A program made the position numbers and the translations under genes. From DASWED01 sp036394995 (lineage in GTDB: Bacteria; Actinomycetota; UBA4738; JACQTL01), in NCBI GenBank assembly GCA_036394995.1, contig DASWED010000116.1:1-29451 (forward strand): 29,451 nt of DNA, read 5' to 3'. The notes under the pieces were generated by a model. It searched no databases. It was not told the origin of the DNA and saw only the letters and a list, made by a program, of their open reading frames with translations. Shown here one piece after another: positions 1 through 6,644 of the stretch. How positions within the stretch are numbered: position 1 is the first letter of the stretch; every line of letters starts with the position of its first letter.

Positions 1-2
1 GA

Positions 3-968
3 GCCGGTCGCGCGGTGACCGCCCTGTTCGCGGCGCCGCGGTTCGACACCGTGCTGCTGTTCCCCCTGGCGTTCCTGCTGCTGGTCATGTCCCGGGTGCA
101 CGCGATCACGAAGAACGGGCTGACCACGGCGTACGCCCCGACGGGCGAGGCCCTGGTGCAGGCCAACGCGCGGATGAACCGGATGGGGGTGGTGGCGGCG
201 GGGGTGGCGGCCGCCCCCGGCCTCCTCGCGCTGAAGGTCGGCGGCGCTCCGGCGGTGCTGGGGCTCGCCGCCATCGCGTACTTCACGGCATCGATGCTGG
301 TCCTGCGCCTGCCGCGGGTCCGCCGGGAGGCCCCCGAGGCGGTGGAGGACGTGGGGCGGCGGGGGAGCGTCGCGGCGCTGGCGGCGCCGGCGACGGCGAC
401 GGCCGGGCTCCGGGCGGCGAACGGGTTCCTGTTCTTCCTGGTGGCGTTCGCGCTGCGGGCCACCGGGAAGACGGCCGCCCACCAGGGCCAGACCCCGAAG
501 TGGTGGTTCGGCGTGGTCCTGGCCGGCGGGACCGTGGGGACGCTCCTGGCCGACCTCATCGCCCCGAGGCTGTCGGCATGGCGCCGGGACGAGGCGGTGG
601 TCCTGGCCTCGCTGTTCGTGGCGGGCGTGGCCGCACTGATGGCGTTCGCGGAGTTCGGGCTGTTCCTGCTGTCCGTGTTCGGGCTGGTGGCGGGCATGTC
701 CACGGAGTTCGGGCGTCTGGCGTTCCAGAGCCTGATGCAGCGCAGCGCTCCGGGCGGTGCGCAGGGACGGGTGTTCGTTCGCTACGAGGTGCTGTTCCAG
801 CTGGCGTGGGTGGCCGGCGCGTTCCTGCCGGCGGTGCTGTCGATGCCCTTCCGAACGGGGATGGCGCTGCTGGCGGTGTTCTACGTGGTGCTGGGGGTGG
901 CCTACATCGTGTGGCCGCGTCTGCCGGGGGAGCGGGCCCTGGCGGGGGGATCGGGTCGGCCGCCGTAG
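3..968 (+). CDS. MFS transporter, 5'-truncated by window edge
   Basis: C-terminal part of a major facilitator superfamily membrane transporter. The frame is open to the left edge, so the N-terminus lies outside the window; a GTG at 15 is in frame but is probably not the true start. The visible ~320 residues are very hydrophobic, with about eight or nine membrane segments. An early segment followed by a charged stretch (residues ~20-55 from the GTG) resembles the TM4-TM5 region of drug-efflux MFS proteins. A basic/acidic cytoplasmic loop around residues 100-120 divides the two halves, as in the family. The protein ends with a short hydrophilic tail. Substrate is unknown. The gene precedes the Rieske/reductase pair on the same strand, 86 bp upstream, but a promoter-like sequence in that gap argues against a single operon. 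Family call good, function unknown. Confidence 0.75.
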   Translation, partial: AGRAVTALFAAPRFDTVLLFPLAFLLLVMSRVHAITKNGLTTAYAPTGEALVQANARMNRMGVVAAGVAAAPGLLALKVGGAPAVLGLAAIAYFTASMLVLRLPRVRREAPEAVEDVGRRGSVAALAAPATATAGLRAANGFLFFLVAFALRATGKTAAHQGQTPKWWFGVVLAGGTVGTLLADLIAPRLSAWRRDEAVVLASLFVAGVAALMAFAEFGLFLLSVFGLVAGMSTEFGRLAFQSLMQRSAPGGAQGRVFVRYEVLFQLAWVAGAFLPAVLSMPFRTGMALLAVFYVVLGVAYIVWPRLPGERALAGGSGRPP

Positions 969-998
969 CGGCCCAGGGCTCGCACTGGGCTTGACACG

Positions 999-1028
999 TT
1001 GGCGGTGGACTGAGCCGTCCGCCACAAT
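999..1028 (+). promoter_or_regulatory. Possible sigma-70 promoter for the Rieske gene
   Basis: TTGGCG (999-1004) and CACAAT (1023-1028) are separated by 18 bp and lie just upstream of the GGAGG-rich ribosome binding site of the Rieske gene. A perfect TTGACA (991-996) lies slightly further up but has no well-spaced -10. Prediction from sequence only. Confidence 0.35.
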
Positions 1029-1054
1029 GCGCGCCGGAGGGAGGAGGAGGAGAC

Positions 1055-1363
1055 GTGGCGGAGTTCCGGACGGTGGCGAAGGCGGTGGATGTCGGCGACG
1101 GCGAGGTCCATGCCTTCGACGTTGGCGACAGGGCCGTGGCCGTGGCCCACGTGGCCGACGACTGGTACGCGTTCGACGACGTGTGCACCCACCGGGGCTG
1201 CTCGCTGTCCGACGGCGAGCTGGAGGGGACGTCGATCGTCTGCATGTGCCACGGGAGCGAGTTCGACATGGAGAGCGGCGACGTCCTCCAGGGCCCGGCG
1301 GTGGAGGCCCTCGACGTGTTCGAGATCCGCGTGGAGGGCGACGACGTCGAGGTCGCCGTATGA
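1055..1363 (+). CDS. Rieske [2Fe-2S] ferredoxin
   Basis: Small soluble Rieske-type ferredoxin (102 aa) that would carry electrons between a flavin reductase and an oxygenase or another acceptor. The two cluster-binding boxes are complete: C44-T-H46 followed by R-G-C, and C63-M-C-H66 followed by G-S-E-F. Spacing and length match stand-alone Rieske ferredoxins such as BphF/NirD-like proteins, and there is no membrane anchor. The GTG start is preceded by a strong purine-rich site (GGGAGGAGGAGGAG). The stop (1361-1363) lies 10 bp before the GTG of the FAD reductase, so the two are almost certainly co-transcribed as an electron-transfer pair. No oxygenase alpha/beta subunits are visible, so the terminal acceptor is not known. 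Confidence 0.93.
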   Translation: MAEFRTVAKAVDVGDGEVHAFDVGDRAVAVAHVADDWYAFDDVCTHRGCSLSDGELEGTSIVCMCHGSEFDMESGDVLQGPAVEALDVFEIRVEGDDVEVAV

Positions 1364-1373
1364 GGGCTCGGGT

Positions 1374-2585
1374 GTGAGGACCTCCGTCATCGTGGGGGCT
1401 GGCATGGCCGGCGGCTCCGCGGCCTCGACGCTCCGCCAGGAGGGGTTCGACGGCCGGATCGTCCTGCTGGGCGCCGAGGAGCATCCGCCGTACGAACGCC
1501 CCCCGCTGTCGAAGGAGTTCCTCCGCGGCGAACAGCCCCTGGCCGAGGTCTACCTGCGGCCGTCCGAGTGGTACGGCGAGAACGAGATCGAGCTCCGGAC
1601 CGGCGTCCGCGTGGAGCGGATCGACCCGGGGGCCCACGAGGTCGAGCTGGAGGGCGGCGAACGGATCCGCTACGACATCGCGTTGATCGCCACCGGGGCC
1701 CGGAACCGGCGCTTTCCGATCCCGGGACTGGACCTCGAGGGGGTCCTCGACCTCCGCACCGTCGCCGACGCCGAACGCATCCAGCTGGCCGCGGTTCCCG
1801 GCGCGCGGGCGGCGGTCGTTGGGATGGGGTTCATCGGGGCCGAGGTGGCGTCATCGCTGCGTTTTCGAGGGGTGGAGGTCACCGCGATCGAGCCGTTCGA
1901 GACGCCGCTGTTCCGGGTCCTGGGGCCGGACGTGGGCCGGGTGGTGGAGGCGTTCCACCGCGACCACGGCGTCGACATGCGGTTCGGCGAGACCGTCGAC
2001 CGGTTCGAGGGCGGCGAACGCGTGGGAGCCGTCGTGACGAAGTCGGGGCTGCGCGTGGAGTGCGACTTTGCCGTGGTCGGCGTGGGCGTCCAGCCGAACG
2101 TCGAGATCGCGGAGAGGCTGGAGGTGGACAACGGGATCGTGGTCGACGCCACGCTCCGGACGAGCGCGCCCGACGTGTGGGCCGCCGGCGACGTGGCCCG
2201 TCACGACCATCCCGTGTTCGGTCCTGTCCGGGTGGAGCACTTCGACAACGCACTGAAGATGGGTCCCGCCGCGGCTCGCAACATGCTCGGCGCTCAGGCG
2301 GTGTTCGACGATCCGCACTGGTTCTGGTCCGACCAGTACGAGATGAACCTCCAGATGGCGGGGTTCGCGCTGACCTGGGACGAGTTGGTGATCCGGGGAT
2401 CGCTCGAGGAGCGTTCGTTCACGGGGTTCTACCTGGACGGGGGCGTGCTGCGGTCGGTGGTGAGCGTGAACCGCAAGCGCGACGTCCGCCGGGCCATGCC
2501 GCTCGTCAGGGCCGCCATCCGCCCGGACCCGGAGCAGCTCCGCGACCCCGACGTCGACCTCCGGACCCTGTTGCCGGCGTCCTGA
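1374..2585 (+). CDS. FAD-dependent ferredoxin reductase (BphA4/rhodocoxin reductase type)
   Basis: NAD(P)H:ferredoxin oxidoreductase of the BphA4/putidaredoxin-reductase family (403 aa, usual size ~400). It should pass electrons from NAD(P)H through FAD to the Rieske ferredoxin encoded just upstream. Visible motifs: N-terminal FAD-binding G8-A-G-M-A-G13, the PPYERPPLSKEF segment near residues 40-52, a second Rossmann motif G-M-G-F-I-G for NAD(P)H (~residues 150-155), the T-S-A-P-D-V-W-A-A-G-D-V FAD ribityl motif, and the F-W-S-D-Q-Y segment typical of this family. The frame continues upstream, but the GTG at 1374 begins the Rossmann fold at the expected place, so it was taken as the start. 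Physiological acceptor beyond the Rieske protein is unknown. Confidence 0.92.
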   Translation: MRTSVIVGAGMAGGSAASTLRQEGFDGRIVLLGAEEHPPYERPPLSKEFLRGEQPLAEVYLRPSEWYGENEIELRTGVRVERIDPGAHEVELEGGERIRYDIALIATGARNRRFPIPGLDLEGVLDLRTVADAERIQLAAVPGARAAVVGMGFIGAEVASSLRFRGVEVTAIEPFETPLFRVLGPDVGRVVEAFHRDHGVDMRFGETVDRFEGGERVGAVVTKSGLRVECDFAVVGVGVQPNVEIAERLEVDNGIVVDATLRTSAPDVWAAGDVARHDHPVFGPVRVEHFDNALKMGPAAARNMLGAQAVFDDPHWFWSDQYEMNLQMAGFALTWDELVIRGSLEERSFTGFYLDGGVLRSVVSVNRKRDVRRAMPLVRAAIRPDPEQLRDPDVDLRTLLPAS

Positions 2586-2592
2586 CCAGAGG

Positions 2593-2623
2593 CCCTCGTA
2601 ACGACGAGGGGTCCTGTGGGACC
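2593..2623 (+). terminator. Two abutting hairpins after the reductase gene
   Basis: Just after the reductase stop lies a 7-bp stem (CCCTCGT, loop AACG, ACGAGGG; 2593-2610), followed at 2610-2623 by GGTCC-TGTG-GGACC. They share one base, so they may compete. There is no T-run, so intrinsic termination is only possible. They immediately precede the ATG at 2624. Confidence 0.35.
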
Positions 2624-2902
2624 ATGCGGGTGATGATCACGCCCCAGATGACGCACCCCGGCTGAGAGCTCAATCGCCTCCAGCGGATCCGAGAGGCACA
2701 GATCGATTCGCTGGCTCGGTCGGTCGGCCGGAAGAACGGGACCCTGTGGGACCGCCTGTTCCGCAGGCACCGGTCCGAGGCGCTCAATGCCAGCGCGAAC
2801 GGCAAGGCGCTCCGCAACGGCGACAGGGTGCGGCGGGGTGTGGCGGAGATGGACTTCCGGCGCGAGAACGAGGACGTCTGGCGCGTCCTCCGGGATATCT
2901 AG
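2624..2902 (+). pseudogene. Small reading frame interrupted by an in-frame TGA
   Basis: Not a recognised family. An ATG at 2624 opens 13 codons up to a TGA (2663-2665). The same frame then runs on for 78 sense codons to a TAG at 2900-2902. The downstream part looks like true coding sequence: most of its codons end in G or C, and the product is a plausible charged helical protein rich in Arg, Leu and Glu, ending D-V-W-R-V-L-R-D-I. Its stop shares the tetranucleotide CTAG with the stop of the convergent CADD gene, as often seen for real convergent genes. No good ATG or GTG start lies early in the downstream part. Possibilities are a pseudogene with a nonsense change, a sequencing error, or an unusual start after the TGA. 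Confidence 0.35.
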
Positions 2903-3567
2903 GCGGCGTCCTCCCGGGCCGGGACGTCGACGGCCGACAGGAACTCCCACCACGCGTCGAGGGCGCCCCGGGCCACCTCGACTGCTCGGTCGGCATCATG
3001 GTCGCTCGCCGCTCCGACGATGGCCCGCTCGGCTGCCGAGTGCTCGACGTCGAGCGCGGCGTGGACCTCGAAGAACGACAGCGCGGGCCCGTCCGTGATC
3101 CCGTAGTTCGCCCGGAGCCCGTCGATCTTGGCCTGCGCCACCCGAGGGACCTGGGCCTCGTACGCGTAGACCGCGGCAACGCCGGCGGCGACGGGTTCCT
3201 GGCGGGAGGCCCCGTGGTACACGTCGAGCAGCCGCGTCGTTGCGGCGTTCGGCGTGGCGGACTCGACGTCGTCACGGGCGATGCCGACGCCCTCCGCGAA
3301 CCGCAGCCACAGCTCGCGGTGGTTCGCGTCGCCGTGCTCCTCGTCCCACAGGTTCTCCAGCAGGGCGGCCCGCGTCGCCCGGTCCTCCGACCGCGAGTGC
3401 AACGCGGACAGGAACGTCGGGAACGCCGACTCGAACGCGTGGTACTGCCGCACGTACTCCTGCAGGGCCTCGCGTGGCAGCGTCCCCTCCACCCACTTCA
3501 CGTAGAACGGGTGCGTCAGCAGGTCCCGCCCCGCGATCGCCTCGTCGATCCGCTCGAGCACGTTCAT
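2899..3567 (-). CDS. CADD-family haem-oxygenase-fold protein (putative pABA synthase, folate pathway)
   Basis: A 222-aa protein of the CADD (Chlamydia protein associating with death domains) / PqqC-TenA-like family. Chlamydial CADD is a dimetal oxygenase that makes p-aminobenzoate for folate from its own side chains. Compared with my recollection of the C. trachomatis protein, the key residues appear kept with a constant offset of five: Y22 (CADD Y27, in H-P-F-Y-V-K-W), Y136 (Y141), the proposed amino donor K147 (K152), and the metal ligands E76, H83, E137, H169, D173 and H176. The start is fixed by AGGAGGGGAATC before ATG; a longer start 21 bp upstream is less likely. It lies 72 bp downstream of the half-binding-protein genes on the same strand. 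Cytosolic; no signal peptide. Confidence 0.85.
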   Translation of the reverse strand: MNVLERIDEAIAGRDLLTHPFYVKWVEGTLPREALQEYVRQYHAFESAFPTFLSALHSRSEDRATRAALLENLWDEEHGDANHRELWLRFAEGVGIARDDVESATPNAATTRLLDVYHGASRQEPVAAGVAAVYAYEAQVPRVAQAKIDGLRANYGITDGPALSFFEVHAALDVEHSAAERAIVGAASDHDADRAVEVARGALDAWWEFLSAVDVPAREDAA

Positions 3568-3639
3568 GATTCCCCTCCTGTTCGACATCCGAAGTCACCG
3601 AAGGCTGACAGGGGCGCCAGACCGAGGCAAGCCCGCAGG

Positions 3640-4722
3640 TCAGCCAAGACAACCGTCAGGGGTACATGTGTATGGCGTTTCGCATGGCGCGATGTGGTCG
3701 AGCGAGAGGATGCCGCCGAAGACGTCCCACGTGTACCTCACGATGTTCTCGCTGACGGTGTCAACCGTGATGTCGAACGACACCGGGATCACCGGGACGA
3801 TGTCGAGCATGAGATGGCGGTCCAAGTCCGCCCAGCACGCCTGCCGGCCGTCGACCAACGCCTCGCATCTGCGCAGCCACCACTGCACGTCAGGCACCTT
3901 CCTCACCCGATAGTGGAACCCCCGGAGCGTTTCGGGCGTCGCCCCGAGCATCGTCACGTTGCAGCACCGATCGGGCCCGATGGATCGCGCATCCAGGAGC
4001 GGGGCGGCGAGGGTCACGGCATCGGGATAGTCGGATCCGAAGGCCTGGTTCACGCACAGCGCGATGTGTCTCGAGGGGTCGTGGCAGTAGTTGAACACGC
4101 ACCGCTCACACGCCCGGACGTCCAGCGTGATCCCCAGCGGCCGCATCTGCCGTGCAAGCAGTTTGGCCTGGGAGAAATAGGGACTGCCTGGGAACGCGAA
4201 CCCGGCGAACGTGAGGATGTCGTGACAGACGGGCTGCTCGCAGAGCCCGTCGGCGTCGGTGTCGTATTTCGACCTCCGCATCTCTTCGTGAGCGGCGACG
4301 AGGTCGGGACCGGGATAGGCATCGAAGTCCTCGAGCACGTCCCCTTCCAGGACATCCGGGAACAGGTGGGTTGCCGGCGCCCCGACCGGATATCCGGGGA
4401 CACGTGTGGCGTCCACGAGCTCGGACCGATCGACTGCATAGGCCACGGCCCGCCGTACGTGGACGTCGTCGAAGGGCGGCACGGCTAGGTTGAAGGCGAA
4501 GAACCGCACGATCGTCCCGGGGGCGTAGTGCACCTGGATCCCCTCGGGCCTTGGTGAGGGCGATGGGAGCGTCGTGACCTCCGGCGAGGGAGAGGTCGCG
4601 CTCGCCGACCGGGACCCACGGCTGGAGGGCGTCGTGCCCGTCCCCGTGCAGGTGGACGCCGCGATCGCCATGGCCAGGAACGCGCTCACCATCACGCCGC
4701 CCCTGAGCGACCCGCCCGTCAC
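3640..4722 (-). CDS. Half substrate-binding protein, putative lipoprotein (copy A, full-length)
   Basis: A 360-aa exported protein corresponding to only the C-terminal half of OppA/DppA-type peptide-binding proteins (SBP_bac_5). After a signal peptide and a Ser/Pro-rich linker (residues ~26-62), homology begins at the family motif F-N-L-A-V-P-P-F-D-D-V-H-V-R-R-A (77-91). It continues through the D-T-D-A-D-G loop (154-159), G-S-D-Y-P-D-A (229-235) and D-L-D-R-H-L-M-L-D-I-V-P-V-I-P (299-313). The N-terminal ~240 residues of a normal binding protein are missing. C25 could be lipidated, although A-S-T-C is a poor lipobox. Many cysteines (161/166, 205/208, 213, 223, 253/254, 286, 296, and three in the tail) suggest disulfides outside the cytoplasm. 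The GTG at 4722 follows GGAG and supplies the positive n-region; ATG 4692 is an alternative. It is the last of four tandem paralogs; no permease or ATPase is nearby. Confidence 0.75.
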   Translation of the reverse strand: MTGGSLRGGVMVSAFLAMAIAASTCTGTGTTPSSRGSRSASATSPSPEVTTLPSPSPRPEGIQVHYAPGTIVRFFAFNLAVPPFDDVHVRRAVAYAVDRSELVDATRVPGYPVGAPATHLFPDVLEGDVLEDFDAYPGPDLVAAHEEMRRSKYDTDADGLCEQPVCHDILTFAGFAFPGSPYFSQAKLLARQMRPLGITLDVRACERCVFNYCHDPSRHIALCVNQAFGSDYPDAVTLAAPLLDARSIGPDRCCNVTMLGATPETLRGFHYRVRKVPDVQWWLRRCEALVDGRQACWADLDRHLMLDIVPVIPVSFDITVDTVSENIVRYTWDVFGGILSLDHIAPCETPYTCTPDGCLG

Positions 4723-4738
4723 GGGTTCTCCACCACCA

Positions 4739-5577
4739 GTGCAGCCACCCCTGGACGCTGGGCACGTGCCTGACGCGATACCGGTACTTGCGCAGCAATC
4801 CCGGCCACGCTCCGATGAGCGAGCGGTTGCAGCACCCCTCCGGACCGATCGATTTCGAGGCCAACAGGGGCACCGCGATCGTCACCGCATCCGGGTAATC
4901 GGTACCGAACACGTCCTCCAGACAGAGCGCGTCGGGGTGAGGGGATCGGAGCACTTTCCGTACATCGTCTGGCAACAAGTGGCGACCCTCAAGTGGATCC
5001 CGATCGGCTCGAGCTGCCGTGTGAGCTCCTTGGCGGCCCTGGTCGCGGACGCCTCCTCTGGGGTGATTGCGAGGACCTGCTCACACTCCTTCGCGTCACA
5101 GCGCCCGTCCCCATCCGAGTCGTGCCGGGACCGACGCATCTCCGCGCGGGCGGCATCGAGATCGGGCCCCGGATACGGATCGAAGTCGCGCAACAGCCCG
5201 TCCTCGAGGATGTCGGGGAACAGGTGCGTCGCCGGGGTCCCGCGATACCCGTCGGGGTATCTCGCTCGGAGCAGAGCCTGGCGATCGATGGCGTACGTCG
5301 CCGCCCTCCGCACGTGGATCGCGTCGAACGGCGGCTGCGCCAGATTGATGCTGATGAACCGAACGACCGTGCTCTGGCTGATGTCCACCTGAATCGACGC
5401 CTCGGAGGTTCGACTGGGAGATGGCGCAGGAGAGCTCGAATTCTCCGACGGGGAGGTACGTGACGCGATCGCCGTGCTCGGCCCGCGACTCGGCGGCGTG
5501 TTCCCGGTCTCCGTGCACGAGGACACGGCGAGGAATGCCCCGAGCACGGCCACACCCACAGTCCGCAGGCGCGTCAT
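4739..5577 (-). pseudogene. Half substrate-binding protein (copy B), frameshifted and 3'-truncated
   Basis: Second paralog from the 3' end of the array. It begins as a good lipoprotein (signal peptide, V-S-S-C21) and follows the family through F-D-A-I-H-V-R-R, the H-D-S-D-G-D-G-R-C loop and M-Y-G-K-C-S-D-P. At a run of four G (4941-4944, CCCC on the coding strand) homology moves to another frame. Adding one C would restore a continuous S-D-P-P-H-P-D-A-L-C-L-E-D-V-F-G-T-D-Y-P-D. As read, translation stops at 4882-4884 after 231 aa. In the shifted frame homology runs to about 4739 and ends at V-Q-G-W-L-H, where copy A begins, so the last ~65 residues of the family are absent. Its ATG overlaps the stop of copy C as ATGA (5574-5577). 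Most likely a decaying copy; a sequencing error could explain the frameshift but not the truncation. Confidence 0.7.
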
Positions 5578-6644
5578 GTCCTCGCGACCACCAGTCGGTC
5601 CAGCGCCGGGATTCCGCTGAACGAGTCATGGAAATAGTTGGAGACGTTCCGGCTCAACGTGTTGACGTCGTCGTCGAACGAGATCGGGATGATCGGCACG
5701 ACGTCAGTCATGAGGTGCCGGTCGAGCTCCGCCCAGCAACGCTCCCGCTCCGTGATCTGAGCCTCGCAGCGATTCAGCCACCGCTGCACGTTCGGCACGT
5801 GCTCGACGGCGTAGTCGTATCGCTGAAGCTTGGCGCGGGGCGCGCCGAGCATCGAGGCGTTGCAGCACGCGTTCGGGCCGATGGATCGAGCGTCCAGCAG
5901 GCCGTGCGCGAAGGTGTAGGCCTCCGGGTAGTCGGATCCCCACGCGAACGCGATGCAGAGACCCTGCCTCCGAGCGGGGTCCAGACAGAGGCCAGCCGCG
6001 TAGCGGTCGAAGCTGATGACGTCGAGGGTGATGCCGATGCGCCGCAGGCCCCGTGCCAGCGGCACGAACGCCCTTCCGTCGCCTCCTGGGGCGAAGACGG
6101 CGGGGACCTCCTCGCAGACCCTCGCGTCGCACACTCCATCGCCGTCGGAGTCGTATCTCGACATCCGCATCTCGGCGTGGGCGGCCCGCCTGTTCGGGCT
6201 CGCGTACGGGTCGAAGTCCCGAAGAAATCCGTCCTCGAGGGCGTCGGGGAACAGATGGGTCGCTGGCTGCCCCCGATACCCCTCGTCGCTCATCAGCGCC
6301 AGGATCGCCGAGCGGTCGATCGCGTAGCTCGCTGCCCGACGGACATGGATGGAGTCGAACGGAGGAACCCCGACATTGATCGCGACGAACAGGAGAACGC
6401 TTCCTTGCCGGACGTCGATCTGGAGCGACGTGCCGGGCACTCGTCTGAGTGGAGAAGACGACGCCGTAGGCGGTGCCGGGGACCTCGGCGTCGATGTGCT
6501 GGGGGATTGGATGACGGTGGTCGTCTTCGCTCCCGTCGGCATCGGAGATCCCGGCGGCGTCCCGGCGCCCGTGCATGCGGTGGCTACGATGCAACAGCTG
6601 AGAAGCACGGCGGCCACGAGGCAGCCTCTGATCCCCGGCCTCAT
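5574..6644 (-). CDS. Half substrate-binding protein, putative lipoprotein (copy C, full-length)
   Basis: A 356-aa paralog of copy A and the best-preserved member. It has an N-terminal signal peptide with A-T-A-C24 as a possible lipidation site, a Thr/Ser/Pro linker to about residue 72, and then the C-terminal half of an SBP_bac_5 protein. Landmarks are G-V-P-P-F-D-S-I-H-V-R-R-A (92-104), Y-D-S-D-G-D-G-V-C (164-172), W-G-S-D-Y-P-E-A (235-242), C260-C261-N, and A-E-L-D-R-H-L-M-T-D-V-V-P-I-I-P (305-320). Cysteines pair plausibly as 172/177, 220/230 and 293/303. The ATG sits inside the stop of copy D (ATGA, 6641-6644) and the stop sits inside the start of copy B, so D, C and B are translationally coupled. 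Binding function is inferred from fold family only; with half the fold missing, ligand transport as in ABC importers is doubtful. Confidence 0.8.
   Translation of the reverse strand: MRPGIRGCLVAAVLLSCCIVATACTGAGTPPGSPMPTGAKTTTVIQSPSTSTPRSPAPPTASSSPLRRVPGTSLQIDVRQGSVLLFVAINVGVPPFDSIHVRRAASYAIDRSAILALMSDEGYRGQPATHLFPDALEDGFLRDFDPYASPNRRAAHAEMRMSRYDSDGDGVCDARVCEEVPAVFAPGGDGRAFVPLARGLRRIGITLDVISFDRYAAGLCLDPARRQGLCIAFAWGSDYPEAYTFAHGLLDARSIGPNACCNASMLGAPRAKLQRYDYAVEHVPNVQRWLNRCEAQITERERCWAELDRHLMTDVVPIIPISFDDDVNTLSRNVSNYFHDSFSGIPALDRLVVART

Noticed and set aside
991..996. TTGACA as the -35 of the Rieske promoter
   Set aside because: The nearest good -10 (CACAAT, 1023) is 26 bp away, too far; TTGGCG at 999 has the correct spacing.
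2663..2665. TGA as a selenocysteine codon
   Set aside because: No selenoprotein family is recognised, the residue context is not redox-like, and the following stretch does not look like a bacterial SECIS hairpin.
2746..4488. Long plus-strand frame across the CADD gene and array copy A
   Set aside because: It is Arg/Gly/Pro/Val-rich, matches no family and is opposite two genes with recognised motifs and good starts.
4941..4944. Programmed frameshifting in array copy B
   Set aside because: There is no slippery heptamer with a downstream pseudoknot that I can see, and the gene is also truncated at its 3' end, so decay or a read error is simpler.
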